From contig JAXLQV010000002.1 of the NCBI GenBank assembly GCA_046331465.1, positions 372,001-436,000 on the forward strand: a stretch of DNA of 64,000 bases, written 5' to 3'. This stretch comes from UBA5066 sp046331465. GTDB lineage: Bacteria; Acidobacteriota; Thermoanaerobaculia; UBA5066. Shown here one piece after another: positions 49,546-61,065 of this stretch (position 1 is the first letter of the stretch; every line of letters begins with the position of its first letter). Under the pieces are notes generated by a model, which worked only from the letters and a program-made list of their open reading frames with translations, searched no databases and had not been told where the DNA came from. Made by a program: the position numbers and the translations under genes.

Positions 49546-51024
49546 GTGCGAGGAGGATCGGTTCGCGCGGGAGGGTCCCCGTCGCGGGAGACGGGAGCGC
49601 TGCGCGTCGTCCTCCTCGCCGCGCTCGCCGCCGGGGCCGCGGCGCGGCTCGTGCTCGCGTTCCTCCGCCCGGTCTGGGCCGACGAGGTCTTCACGCTCGC
49701 CCTCGCCCGGCGGCCGCTCGCCGACCTCCTCCCCGCCCTGCGGCTCGACTCGGGGCCGCCCCTCCACTACCTCGCGGCGCGCCTCGTCCTCCTCCCGTTC
49801 CCGTCTCCCGGCCCCGCCGACGTGGCCGTGCGCCTCCTTTCCTTCGCCGCCTCGCTCCTCCACGTGCCCCTCCTCCTCGCGATCGGCCGGCGGTGCCGCG
49901 CGCCACGCGCGGGAGAGATCGCGGCCGCGCTCTTCCTCGTCTTCCCGCTCGCGGTCTCCTCGGGGGCCGAGGGGCGCGGCTACGCGCTCGCGTCGCTCCT
50001 CGCCCTCGCGGCGTTCGAGAGGCTCCTCGCGCTCGAGGAGTCGCCGCGGCCCGGGCCGGCGCTCCTCGCGGGCCTCCTCGGCGGCGCGGCGTTCCTGACG
50101 CACTACCTCGCGCTCCTGCCCGTCGCGGGGATGCTCCTCGCGCGCCTCGCGACGGGACGGGCGCGCCGCCTCGTCCTCCTGGCGGGCACGGTCGCGGCGG
50201 GCGTCGCGGCCCCGTGGCTCCCGGTCGCGCTCGGCCAGCCCCGCGCGTCGATGGCGTGGGCCCGGGTCCAGCCGCTCGGCGAGCGGGCGCTGCAGTTCGG
50301 CGCGAACCTCGCGCTCGGGCTCTCCGTTCCGCCCGGGCCGGCGCTCCTCCTCGGGCCGCTCTCGCTCGCGCTCCTCGCCGCGGCCGTCTCGACCCGGCGC
50401 CGGGCGCGCGTCCCCGCCGCCCTGCCGCTCCTCGCCGCGCTCGCTCTCCTCGCCCCGCTTCTCCTCTACAGCAGCTCGGCGCTCCTCCCGGACCGGACGG
50501 CCGTCCTCCTCCTCCCTCTCGTCGCGCTCGTCCTCGCCGAGGCGCGCGCCGTCGTCCCCGCCGCGGCGGGTCCGGCCGCGGCCGCCGTCCTCGCCGCGAC
50601 GCTCCCCGCCGCCCTCCGCCCGACTCCGGGCTCGGAGCTCGCGGCGACGCTCGCGCCCGAGGTGCGCTCCGGGGCGCGCGTCGTCGCGGCCGGTCTCTGG
50701 GGCCCGGAGCTCGACTACCGGCTGGAGCGGGAAGGTCTGGCGGGGCGGGTGGCGCTCTACCCGTCGGACGTCGCGCGCCACCCCGGCTGGTACGAGGAGT
50801 CCGGGATCGACGCGGCGCGCCTCGACGCGGAGGCGGGCGCGGCCGTCTCGGCCGCGCCGGCGCGGACCTTCTTCGTCCTCTCCGGCGCGACGAGGGCGGG
50901 GCAGGCGCTCGCGCGCGAGCTGGCCGCCGGGGGCGGGGCCCGCGTCGCCGACGGCGGCGTCTTCGAGGTCTGGCTCCGCGTTGGCGGCCCGCCGGCCTCC
51001 CGCGCCGTCCCGGGCCCCTCCTGA
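49546..51024 (+). CDS. PMT-2/GT-39-like membrane glycosyltransferase
   Basis: A 492-residue polytopic membrane protein. The first external loop reads RPVWADEVFTLALARRPL and continues to DSGPPLHYL. The acidic DE pair and D-GPPLHY match PMT_2/ArnT-like enzymes that transfer sugars from polyprenyl phosphate. About 11 helices precede a C-terminal external domain. The GTG start is weakly supported, with no ribosome site. The first real helix begins near residue 20, so a few N-terminal residues are uncertain. Substrate unknown. Confidence 0.72.
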   Translation: MRGGSVRAGGSPSRETGALRVVLLAALAAGAAARLVLAFLRPVWADEVFTLALARRPLADLLPALRLDSGPPLHYLAARLVLLPFPSPGPADVAVRLLSFAASLLHVPLLLAIGRRCRAPRAGEIAAALFLVFPLAVSSGAEGRGYALASLLALAAFERLLALEESPRPGPALLAGLLGGAAFLTHYLALLPVAGMLLARLATGRARRLVLLAGTVAAGVAAPWLPVALGQPRASMAWARVQPLGERALQFGANLALGLSVPPGPALLLGPLSLALLAAAVSTRRRARVPAALPLLAALALLAPLLLYSSSALLPDRTAVLLLPLVALVLAEARAVVPAAAGPAAAAVLAATLPAALRPTPGSELAATLAPEVRSGARVVAAGLWGPELDYRLEREGLAGRVALYPSDVARHPGWYEESGIDAARLDAEAGAAVSAAPARTFFVLSGATRAGQALARELAAGGGARVADGGVFEVWLRVGGPPASRAVPGPS

Positions 51025-51067
51025 CGCTCCCCCGAAACGGGTATCTTCCCCGCACCAGGAGGCGACC

Positions 51068-53337
<2,270 letters not shown>

Positions 53338-53341
<4 letters not shown>

Positions 53342-54492
53342 GGGCGCTCCTCGTCGTCCCGAGGCTTCCGGGGACGGGGTTCACGGGCGACCGCGTCCGG
53401 GCCGAGCTCCACCTCGCGGCGCTCGGCGCGCTCGGCGCGCGCGTGACGCTGGCCGGCGGCATCCCCGCGGGGCGGCCGCTCCCGGAGGTTGCCGGCGCGG
53501 CGGAGGTCCGCGGCGTCCCGCTCCGGACCCGGGCGCTCCCGCTCGCCCTCGCGCGGGCGGCGGCGCGCGGCTGGCCGCTCCAGACGGCGCTCTGCGACGG
53601 AGCGTGGGAGGAGGCGCTCCGCGGCGCGGGAGAGTTCGACCTCGTCGTCCTCCTCCTCGCCCGCCTCCACCCGCGCGTCGCCGACCTCCTGCCGAAGGCG
53701 CCGCTCGTCGTCGACTACGTCGACGCCCTCTCGGAGGCCGCGTGCCAGGCCGCGACGCGCGACCCGGCCGGGTGGCGCCGCCTCTACTGGCGCGTCGAGG
53801 CGCCGCGCCTCGCGCGGGCGGAGGAGGCGGCGGCGCGCGTCGCGCGCCTCCTCCTGGCGACGACGCCGTTCGACGCGGAGGCCCTTCCCGGCAGGCCCGA
53901 AGCGATCGCGAACGGGACGCCGATCGGTCCGCCGCCCCCGGCCGAGCGGGGCCCTCTCGTCGTCTTCACCGGCCGGATGGGGTACCGTCCGAACGCCGTG
54001 GCCGCCGAGCTCCTCCTCCGCGAGATCTGGCCCGGGGTGCGCGCGCGTGCGCCGAAGGCGGAGCTCGTCGTGGGAGGCGCGGACGCGCAGAGGCGCCTCC
54101 GCCGGCTCGCCGCCGCGACGGAGGGGGCCCGGCTCGTGAGCCCCGTGCCCGACATGCGTGCGCTCCTGGCCTCGGCGCGCGTCGCCGCGGTTCCCCTCGA
54201 CATGGGGACGGGAACGCCGAACAAGGTCTACGAGGCGCTCGAGGCGGGCTGCGCGGTCGTCGCGACGCCCGCGGCCGCGGCGCGCGCCGTCCTCGACGGC
54301 GTAGCGGCCCCGCTCCGGACGGCGGCGGGACCCGAGGCCTTCGCGCGCGAGGTCGCCGCGCTCCTGCACGACGACGGGGCGGCGGCGGCCCTCGCCGGCG
54401 CGGGGCGCGCGTTCGCCGTCGCCCACGCGGACCGGAAGGTCGTCGCGATGCGCCTCGCCCTCCTCCTCCGGGACGCGGCGGTGGGGTCGTGA
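53338..54492 (+). CDS. Family 4-like glycosyltransferase
   Basis: A 384-residue GT-B fold glycosyltransferase. The N-domain begins RALLVVPRLPGTGFTGDR. The C-domain has FTGRMGYRPNAVAAELLL, then VPLDMGTGTPNKVYEALEAG, the nucleotide-sugar-binding region of GT4/GT1-type enzymes. It probably adds a sugar to a lipid-linked glycan at the inner face of the membrane. The GTG start overlaps the maeB stop and its stop overlaps the next gene, giving a three-gene chain. Confidence 0.85.
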
Positions 54493-55829
54493 GGCACGGC
54501 AGCGCCGGGCGGCGTGCGCTCCTCGCCGCCGGAGACGCCCTCTCGGCCGTCGGGGCCTTCGCCGCGGTCGTCTGGCTCCGGAGGATCGTGCCGATGCCGG
54601 GGACGGAGGGAGTCCTCCCGGCGGAGAAGCTGACGCTCGAGCCGTGGCCCTGGCTCGCCGTCGTCGCCCTCGCGGCGCTCCTCGCGCACGGCCTCGCGGG
54701 GACCTGGTCGGAGCCTCTCGCGGCGCTCCGGGAGCGGGGCGGCCTCCTCGTCGCGTCGGTCCTCTGGGGCCTCCTCCTCGTCGGCGCGTTCTTCCTCCTC
54801 GGCCGTGCGCTGCCGCGGACCGTCGCGCTCCTCTGCGTCCCGGCCGCGTGGGGTCTCCACGCCCTCTTCCGGAGCCTCGTCGAGATCGCCCTCCCGCCCG
54901 GGCTCCGGCCCGTCCTCGTCCTCGGCGAGGGCGAGGACGCCCGCCGCGCGGCGGCGGCGCTCGAGGCCGGGGAGGCGCCCGGCTACCGGCTCCTCGCCTG
55001 GGTGCCCGACGCGGCCGGGACGATGGGCGCGGCGGACGGCGTCGGCCCGCTCGGCGGCGCGGCGGACGTCGTCCTCGCCTCCGGGAGCCCGCGCGAGCGC
55101 GAGGCCTTCGCCACGCTCGTCGAGCGGAGCTCCTCGGGCGGCTTCGCGCTCTGGCTCCTCCCCGGGCTCGCCGACGTCGTCGCCTCGCACGTCGCCACGC
55201 GCAGCCTCGGCGACCTCCCGCTGACCCCCGTCGAGGCGCGGGGCGCCTCGCGCGCCGCCCTCGCCCTCCGGCGGACCGTCGACCTCGCCGTCGGGCTCCC
55301 GCTCGCGCTCCTCGCCGCGCTCCCCGTCGCGCTCGCCTCGCTGCTCGTCGTCCTCGAGACTCCGGGCCCGGCCTGGATCCGGCAGCGCCGCGTCGGCCGG
55401 GGCGGCCGGGAGTTCGACGTCTGGAAGGTGCGGACGATGCGCCGGGACGCCGAGAGGGAGACGGGGCCGGTCCTCGCGAGGCAGGGGGACGAGCGGGTCA
55501 CGCGCGTCGGCCGGCTCCTCCGGAAGAGCCGCGTCGACGAGCTGCCGCAGCTCCTCCAGGTCCTCTCCGGGGCGATGAGCCTCATCGGGCCGCGGCCCGA
55601 GAGGCCCGAGCTCGTCTCGGGGTACGCGGCCGAGGAGCCGCTCTACCGGCTCCGCCACCTCCTGAAGCCGGGGCTCACGGGCCTCGCGCAGGTGATGGGG
55701 GCCTACGCGACGAAGCCCGACGTGAAGCTCCGCTACGACCTCGGCTACCTCTTCCACTGGAGCCCGGTGCTCGACCTCTTCGTCCTCGCGCGGACGGTGA
55801 CGACGGTCCTCCGCGTCAGCGGGATCTGA
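54489..55829 (+). CDS. Polyprenyl-phosphate sugar-1-phosphate transferase (WbaP/WcaJ type)
   Basis: A 446-residue membrane enzyme that starts a glycan by moving a sugar-1-phosphate from an NDP-sugar to undecaprenyl phosphate. Four N-terminal helices and a nucleotide-binding-like region (VLVLGEGEDARRAA) precede a fifth helix near 265. The bacterial sugar transferase domain has FDVWKVRTMRRDAE, KSRVDELPQLLQVL and MSLIGPRPERPE. The GTG start overlaps the upstream stop by 4 bases. The last 14 bases overlap the convergent polymerase gene. Confidence 0.92.
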   Translation: MRHGSAGRRALLAAGDALSAVGAFAAVVWLRRIVPMPGTEGVLPAEKLTLEPWPWLAVVALAALLAHGLAGTWSEPLAALRERGGLLVASVLWGLLLVGAFFLLGRALPRTVALLCVPAAWGLHALFRSLVEIALPPGLRPVLVLGEGEDARRAAAALEAGEAPGYRLLAWVPDAAGTMGAADGVGPLGGAADVVLASGSPREREAFATLVERSSSGGFALWLLPGLADVVASHVATRSLGDLPLTPVEARGASRAALALRRTVDLAVGLPLALLAALPVALASLLVVLETPGPAWIRQRRVGRGGREFDVWKVRTMRRDAERETGPVLARQGDERVTRVGRLLRKSRVDELPQLLQVLSGAMSLIGPRPERPELVSGYAAEEPLYRLRHLLKPGLTGLAQVMGAYATKPDVKLRYDLGYLFHWSPVLDLFVLARTVTTVLRVSGI

Positions 55830-57630
55830 GAGGGGGCGGGGGAGGCGGGGGCGAGCCCCCGGACGCGAGCGCCCGAGCGAGGCGCTTCGTCTCCGCGACG
55901 ACCTCTGCCGGTCCGGCCGCCGGGGGGACGGCCGAGGCGAGGGCGGGGAGGACCCAGACGGCCCGGACGAAGAAGGGGCGCGCCGCGGCGGCGTCGCCGC
56001 GGGCGAGCGCGAGCCGCCCGAGGTTCAGGAGCGTCTCGGCCCTCTCTCCGAGGGCGCGCGAGCGCTCCATCGCCTCGACGGCGCCGTCGAGGTCGCCGAG
56101 GGCGGCCCGGCCCGAGCCGAGGGCGAGATGCGCCGTCGCGCGGCGGGGGAGGAGCGCCACGGCGCGGCGCGCGTCGGCGAGGGCGGAGTCGAGGCGCGGC
56201 GCGCGCTCGGACGGCGGGACGCTCGGGAGGTCCCGGAGCGCCGTCTCGGCGAGCGCGAGCGACAGGCCCCCCGCGAGCCGCAGGGAGGCTCCCGCTGCGA
56301 GGAGGAGCGCCGCGACGGCGAGCCCCGCCCGCGCGGCGGGACGCGACGGGGCCGCGAGCCGGCCCCCGCTTCGCGCGAACGCGAGCCCCGCGAGGAACGC
56401 GGCCGGCCCCGCGACCGGGAGGATCTGCAGCGGGAAGTTCGCGAGCGAGAGGACGGCGACGGAGGCGAGCGTCGCGAGGAGGGCCTCGGCCGGGACGCGC
56501 TCGCCGGCGGCGCCCCGCTCCGACCGCGCGGCGCGGACGAGGGGGGCGAGGAGGAGGGCGAGCGCCGTCACGAGCGCCGCCGCCGCCGGGATCCCCGTCT
56601 CCGCGGCGACCGTGAGCGCGTCGCAGTGGGCGTTGTCGAAGTGGGCCGAGCCGGAGTGGTGGACGAGGTGGCGCCCCTTCCTCGCCTCGGCCGCGAGGCG
56701 TGCCCTCACGAAGTCCGAGGCGAATCCGCCGGGCCCGATGCCGAGGAGCGGGTGCGCGCGGATCGTCTCGAGCGCTGCGAGGACGCCGATGTCGCGCTGC
56801 GTCGTCAGCGTCGAGAGGTCGCCCGAGGCGAGCTTGTCCGCGGCGCGCTTCACGACCCCCGCCGCGGCGAGGAGCGCGAGCGCGAGCACGGCGACCCCGA
56901 CCGCCGGCAGGAGGCGTCTGCGCGGGTCGAGCGAGACGAGGAGGGCGGCCCCGCAGGCGAACGCGACGAGCGGCGCGAGCGTCGAGGCGGCGGCGAGGCC
57001 CGCGAGGCAGGCGGCGAGCGCGAGGGAGGCTCCGAGCCGCCGCTCGCCGCGCGCGAGGGACGCGGCGGCGAGGAGGGCGGGGACGACGAGCGCGGCCCCG
57101 ACGTCGCCCGGGTTGCCGATGAGCGCGGTCGCGAAGAAACGGGGCTCGGGCGCCTCGACCGGAAGGCGGAGGAGGCCGGCGAACCGCTGGAGCGCCGCGA
57201 GCAGGCCCGTCGCCGCGCCGGCGGCCACGACGAGCGCGAGGGCCCGGCGCGCCTGGGCCTCGCCGCCCGGCGTCGCGCCCCAGGCGAAGAGCGCGAGGGC
57301 GGGGAGGAGGGCGAGGGCGTCGAGCGGGTCCCGGCCCGCGGCGAGACCCCTGGCGAACGAGAGGACGAAGAGCGCGAGGGCGACGCCGAGCGCCGCCGCC
57401 GTCCGCCGCGCGGCGGGAGAGAGCGGCGGGAGCCGCGGCGTCGCGCCCGAGGTCGCGAGGCCGAGGAGGACGAGGACCGCCCCCGCCGACTGCGCCGCGA
57501 GCTTCGCGTCGTGGGTTGCCGCGGCGGAGGCGAGGGAGACCGCGAAGAACGGGAGCGCGAGGGCCACGAGCGTCCCGAGGGGCGCGAGGAGACCGGGGGC
57601 GCCGGCTCCCTCGCGAGGCGTCGTCGGCAT
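55816..57630 (-). CDS. O-antigen ligase/polymerase (Wzy_C) with TPR-like tail
   Basis: A 604-residue membrane protein with about 12 helices. The large external loop holds the Wzy_C-type motif FDNAHCDALTVAAETGIP, with upstream PLLGIGPGGFASDF. The last ~130 residues form a soluble TPR-like repeat (AVALLPRRATAHLALGSGRA; AETLLNLGRLALARGD) and a Pro-rich end. It should polymerise or ligate lipid-linked glycans in the periplasm. ATG 57630 lies 6 bases after a TATCCT box with no ribosome site. Confidence 0.85.
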   Translation of the reverse strand: MPTTPREGAGAPGLLAPLGTLVALALPFFAVSLASAAATHDAKLAAQSAGAVLVLLGLATSGATPRLPPLSPAARRTAAALGVALALFVLSFARGLAAGRDPLDALALLPALALFAWGATPGGEAQARRALALVVAAGAATGLLAALQRFAGLLRLPVEAPEPRFFATALIGNPGDVGAALVVPALLAAASLARGERRLGASLALAACLAGLAAASTLAPLVAFACGAALLVSLDPRRRLLPAVGVAVLALALLAAAGVVKRAADKLASGDLSTLTTQRDIGVLAALETIRAHPLLGIGPGGFASDFVRARLAAEARKGRHLVHHSGSAHFDNAHCDALTVAAETGIPAAAALVTALALLLAPLVRAARSERGAAGERVPAEALLATLASVAVLSLANFPLQILPVAGPAAFLAGLAFARSGGRLAAPSRPAARAGLAVAALLLAAGASLRLAGGLSLALAETALRDLPSVPPSERAPRLDSALADARRAVALLPRRATAHLALGSGRAALGDLDGAVEAMERSRALGERAETLLNLGRLALARGDAAAARPFFVRAVWVLPALASAVPPAAGPAEVVAETKRLARALASGGSPPPPPPPLRSR

Positions 57631-57636
57631 GCGGAG

Positions 57637-57666
57637 AGGATAGCCTCGGGCGCGAGTTGGTACAGT
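57637..57666. promoter_or_regulatory. Divergent pair of leaderless -10 boxes
   Basis: Leftward TATCCT (57642-57637) lies 6 bases before ATG 57630. Rightward TACAGT (57661-57666) lies 6 bases before GTG 57673. Both spacers begin CTCCG. The two boxes are only 18 bases apart, so any -35 of one promoter must overlap the other's -10 or gene start. Firing is probably mutually exclusive. Confidence 0.5.
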
Positions 57667-57672
57667 CTCCGG

Positions 57673-58245
57673 GTGCCGATCCTCAAGCGAGAGCCCGACT
57701 TCCTCCCGGCCGAACTCTTCGACCTCGCGCCGGAGCGCTACCCGTGGTGGGTGGCCCACGTGAGGTCGCGGCAGGAGAAGGTGCTCGCCCGCGAGTGCGG
57801 GGCGCGCAACATCCCCTTCTACCTCCCCCTCCGCGAGCACCGGAGCCGGCGGGACCCACGGCACCGGATCTCGTTCCTCCCGCTCTTCCCGGGCTACCTC
57901 TTCGTCCGCGGCGACGCGGAGCACGAGCGGCTCGACCTCCTGAAGACGAACCTCTGCGTGAACGTCCTCCAGGTCCTCGACCAGGAGGGCCTCGCCCACG
58001 ACCTCGCGCAGGTCCGGCGGCTCCAGGAGACGGGCCTCCCGCTCCAGGCCCACCCCGACCTGGCGAAGGGTTCGGTCGTGCGGATCGCGGAAGGGCCGTT
58101 CGAGGGGATGACGGGCTGCGTCACGAGCCTGAAGGGGAAGAACCGCTTCGTCGTCTCCGTCCGGTTCATCCACCGGTCCGTCTCGGTCGAGCTGGACCGC
58201 GACGAGCTCGAGCCGGAACGGACGTCGCAGCGCTCCGGGCGCTGA
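57673..58245 (+). CDS. NusG-like specialised antiterminator (RfaH/UpxY type)
   Basis: A 190-residue NusG paralog. The N-terminal NGN domain reads WWVAHVRSRQEKVLARE, with FLPLFPGYLFVRG. A KOW domain follows (KGSVVRIAEGPFEGMTGCV). Such proteins ride RNA polymerase and promote full-length transcription of long polysaccharide operons. It sits beside the O-antigen polymerase gene and divergent from it. The GTG start is set by a TACAGT box 6 bases upstream. Its last 80 bases overlap the convergent mutY gene. Confidence 0.88.
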   Translation: MPILKREPDFLPAELFDLAPERYPWWVAHVRSRQEKVLARECGARNIPFYLPLREHRSRRDPRHRISFLPLFPGYLFVRGDAEHERLDLLKTNLCVNVLQVLDQEGLAHDLAQVRRLQETGLPLQAHPDLAKGSVVRIAEGPFEGMTGCVTSLKGKNRFVVSVRFIHRSVSVELDRDELEPERTSQRSGR

Positions 58246-59296
58246 CGGCGAGGAGCTTCGGGAGGAGACCGCCCCGCGGCTCGTTCGCGAGCTCCTCCGG
58301 GAGGAGGGCGCGGGACCCGGGAGCCGCGCCGTCCCGCGGTCCCTCCGTCACGGCGAAGGCCTCGACGGCGTAGCGCCTCTCGAGGACGGCGTGCCGCACG
58401 GTCCCGAGGGAGACGAGCCGCGCCGCGCGGCGCCCGGCGAGGCGGGGCCAGGCGGCGCGGAGGGCCGCGCCCGCGTCGGCCCCGTCCGGCACCTCGACGA
58501 GGGGGAGGACGAGGTGGCCCGGGACGAGGATCCGGTCCTCGACGAGGACGACACGGCCGCGCCGACGGGCGAGGCCGGCGGCGAGTCGGACGTGGACCGG
58601 GGCCTTGCGCGCGCGCGGCACCGGGAACGCCTCGGGCCGGCCCGAAGCGCGCGCGCGGCACGCCCCCGCGAGAGGGCAGGACTCGCAGCGCGGCGCGCGC
58701 GGGAGGCAGACGACCGCGCCGAGCTCCATGAGCGCCTGGTTGTGGTCCCCCGGAGAGCGCCGGTTCAGGAAGGCCGCAGCGGCCTCCTCCACGGCGGCGC
58801 GCGCGCGGCCCGACCGGACGTCGCCGGGGACCGCGAGGAGGCGCGCGAGGACGCGGGCGACGTTCCCGTCGACGAGGGGCGCCGGCACGCCGAAGGCGAT
58901 CGAGGCGACGGCGGCCGCGGTGTACGGGCCGACGCCCGGGAGGGCCCGGAGCCCGTCCACCGTGCGCGGGACCTCCCCGCCGCCCGCGACGACGGCGCGC
59001 GCGGCGCGGTGCAGGTTCCGCGCGCGGGCGTAGTAGCCGAGCCCGCTCCACTCCGCGAGGACCTCGCGCTCCCCGGCCGCCGCGAGCGAGGCGACGGTCG
59101 GGAAGCGCGCGAGGAAGCGCTCCCAGCGCGGGACCCCGGCCGCGACCGTCGTCTGCTGGAGGATCGCCTCCGAGACCCAGACGGCCCAGGGGTCGCGCGT
59201 CCTCCGGAACGGCAGGTCGCGGCGCGCGCGCCGGTACCAGCGGAGGAGCGCCGCCCGGAGCGCTCCGGCGGCCGGCGGGGCGAGGGGCTCGGTCAG
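58166..59296 (-). CDS. mutY: A/G-specific adenine glycosylase
   Basis: A 376-residue DNA-repair enzyme that removes adenine opposite 8-oxoguanine. It has the catalytic Glu in SEAILQQTTV, the helix-hairpin-helix LPGVGPYTAAAVAS, the catalytic Asp in LVDGNVARVL, and cluster ligands spaced C-x6-C-x2-C-x5-C from CLPRAPRC. A NUDIX-like C-domain reads 8-oxoG. There is no ATG, GTG or TTG near the homologous N-terminus. A CTG at 59296 overlaps the upstream stop as CTGA and gives the right length, so I use it. The next upstream start (GTG 59428) adds 44 implausible residues. Confidence 0.85.
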   Translation of the reverse strand: MTEPLAPPAAGALRAALLRWYRRARRDLPFRRTRDPWAVWVSEAILQQTTVAAGVPRWERFLARFPTVASLAAAGEREVLAEWSGLGYYARARNLHRAARAVVAGGGEVPRTVDGLRALPGVGPYTAAAVASIAFGVPAPLVDGNVARVLARLLAVPGDVRSGRARAAVEEAAAAFLNRRSPGDHNQALMELGAVVCLPRAPRCESCPLAGACRARASGRPEAFPVPRARKAPVHVRLAAGLARRRGRVVLVEDRILVPGHLVLPLVEVPDGADAGAALRAAWPRLAGRRAARLVSLGTVRHAVLERRYAVEAFAVTEGPRDGAAPGSRALLPEELANEPRGGLLPKLLAVSARSAATSVPARARRGPARPRRTGG

Positions 59297-59784
59297 AGCC
59301 GCGCGGCGAGGACCGTCTCCCCCGAGGCGGCGCAGCGGAGGGCGACCGCGGCGAGGGGCGGCCCGGGGGGAAGGGGGAGGTAGGGGAGCTCTCCGTCCCC
59401 GGCCGAGTCGGTCTCGAGCCCGGCGCACGGGGAGAGGGTGCCGTCGGCGCGCTCGAAGACGAGGTCGAAGCGCTCCCGCGGAGGGAGGTACCAGCAGAAG
59501 AAGGCGGCCTCCCTCCCGTCGGAGGAGACGACGACCCGGCCGAGGGGCCGCCGCCTCTCGCGGGCCCGCCGGCCGGGCCGGCAGACCCGGTCGCGCAGGA
59601 GGTCGGCGGGGCGCGAGAGGAGGTGGAACGACGCCTCGCGCTCCCGCGCGAACGCGGCGAGCCGCGCGTCGAGGCGCTCCTTCAGGCGCGCCGGCGGCGC
59701 GACGGGGGCGACCGCCGTCGCGAGCGCGGCGAGGACGTCGGGGAAGGCGGCGAAGGGATCGTGCGAGGAGGGGCCCGGGCTCAC
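59293..59784 (-). CDS. Putative soluble anti-sigma factor
   Basis: A 163-residue protein encoded 7 bases after an ECF sigma gene. The N-terminal segment LAALATAVAPVAPPARLKER resembles the sigma-binding part of RskA/ChrR-like anti-sigma factors, and the C-terminal half is beta-rich (VVVSSDGREAAFFCWYLPP). No membrane helix is seen, so it would be cytoplasmic. Cys residues near 94, 122 and 149 could allow redox sensing, but this is conjecture. The identification rests mostly on position. Confidence 0.6.
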   Translation of the reverse strand: MSPGPSSHDPFAAFPDVLAALATAVAPVAPPARLKERLDARLAAFAREREASFHLLSRPADLLRDRVCRPGRRARERRRPLGRVVVSSDGREAAFFCWYLPPRERFDLVFERADGTLSPCAGLETDSAGDGELPYLPLPPGPPLAAVALRCAASGETVLAARL

Positions 59785-59791
59785 GGTGGTC

Positions 59792-60391
59792 TCAGTCGAG
59801 GTGTCTGCGGAGCCGGATGAGCCCCTGGCGGATGCGCGTCTTGACGGTCCCGAGGGGCTGGCCGAGCCGCTCGGCGATCTCCACGTGGGTGAGCCCCTTG
59901 AGGAAGGCGAGCTCGACGGCCTCGCGCTGGACGGGCGAGAGCTTCGTCATCGCGGCCCGGACGGCGTCGCGGCTCTGGCGGAACGAGACGACCTGGTCGG
60001 GCGCGGCGTTCTCGTCGAGCGGGTCGATGTTGAGGCTCGGGTCGTCGATCGAGACGGTCCGGTCCTCCCGCCGGTTGCGCGCGCGGAGGCGGTCGATGGC
60101 CCGGGACCGCGCGAGGGTGAAGATCCACGCGGGAGGCGCGCCGCGCGCGGGGTCGTAGCGGTCGGCCTGCCTCCAGACCTGCCAGAAGACGTCGAGGGCG
60201 ACGTCCTCGGCCTCCTCGGCGTTCTGGAGGATCTTCCAGACGAGCGAGTAGACCGGCGAGGAGTAGCGGCCGTAGAGGAGGTCGAGCGCGGGCTGGTCGC
60301 CGCGCCGGATCCGCTCGACGAGCTCGAGGTCGCTCGGGCCTGCGCCGGACGGGCTCTCCGGAGCCCGCCCGTTGGCGGAAGGTCGGTCCAT
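59792..60391 (-). CDS. ECF-type RNA polymerase sigma factor
   Basis: A 199-residue sigma-70-family factor. Region 2 reads YGRYSSPVYSLVWKILQNAE with DVALDVFWQVWRQADRYD. Region 4 has LSPVQREAVELAFLKGLTHV and a helix-turn-helix LGQPLGTVKTRIRQGL. A proline-rich N-terminus precedes. It starts 11 bases after the previous stop. A TAACCT box 8 bases upstream of ATG may be a leaderless promoter, although its TAA is also the stop codon of the upstream gene. The downstream gene is the probable anti-sigma. Confidence 0.9.
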   Translation of the reverse strand: MDRPSANGRAPESPSGAGPSDLELVERIRRGDQPALDLLYGRYSSPVYSLVWKILQNAEEAEDVALDVFWQVWRQADRYDPARGAPPAWIFTLARSRAIDRLRARNRREDRTVSIDDPSLNIDPLDENAAPDQVVSFRQSRDAVRAAMTKLSPVQREAVELAFLKGLTHVEIAERLGQPLGTVKTRIRQGLIRLRRHLD

Positions 60392-60402
60392 CGCGGCCGA
60401 GG

Positions 60403-61065
60403 TTACAGGATTCCGACGAACCGAAACGTGGCGAACGTCGCGGGGACGTGGAAGTCCGGCGGCCGGGACCGGCCCGTCGCGACGAGCGACTCGAAGCGCG
60501 CCCCGCCGCTCCCGCGCGCGATCCGCGTCAGGTTCCCGCGGCGTTCCTCTCCCGGCCGGGGCCTGGGCAGCGGCGGGTTGAGCGCGGGCCACGGGATCGA
60601 GATCCAGCAGCGCCATCGCTCCCATTCCGTCGGGAGGAGGCCCGGCGGATCTCCCTCGACGCGGATCCGGAGCCCGGGGACGGGGACGCCCCTGAGGAGG
60701 TGCCACGTCTCGCGGCTCGCGTGGGGGTTCGCGACGCGGGCGGCGTAGTGCGTCCCGCCGGGGTTCACGACGACCTCCAGGTACCGCGAGGGCTCGGCGG
60801 CGTCCGCCCAGAAGAGCTCGACGCACTCGTCGTCCCAGACCTCGTCGTGCGGCTGGCGCGCCCGGACCCGGAGCGGCGGATCGGAGAGGACCTCGAAGAA
60901 GACGTGGAGGTGGCGGATGCCGCCGAGGAGCGCCACGCGCGTCGCGCGCTCGCCCGGCGCCTCCCCGTCGAGCCCGCCGAGCAGGTGGAACTCGAGCTTC
61001 TCCTGCCCTTCGGCGCGCCGCGCGTCGCGCGGGAGGAGCGGCACGTCGAGGACCGGCGGGGTCAC
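60403..61065 (-). CDS. CBM9-like carbohydrate-binding protein
   Basis: A 220-residue protein resembling the family-9 carbohydrate-binding, DOMON-like fold: EVWDDECVELFW, YLEVVVNPGGTHYAARV and WRCWISIPWPAL are typical. No signal peptide is visible, which is odd for a sugar-binding surface protein. The GTG start at 61065 overlaps the phosphodiesterase stop (GTGA), so both are co-translated. Binding specificity unknown. Confidence 0.7.
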   Translation of the reverse strand: MTPPVLDVPLLPRDARRAEGQEKLEFHLLGGLDGEAPGERATRVALLGGIRHLHVFFEVLSDPPLRVRARQPHDEVWDDECVELFWADAAEPSRYLEVVVNPGGTHYAARVANPHASRETWHLLRGVPVPGLRIRVEGDPPGLLPTEWERWRCWISIPWPALNPPLPRPRPGEERRGNLTRIARGSGGARFESLVATGRSRPPDFHVPATFATFRFVGIL

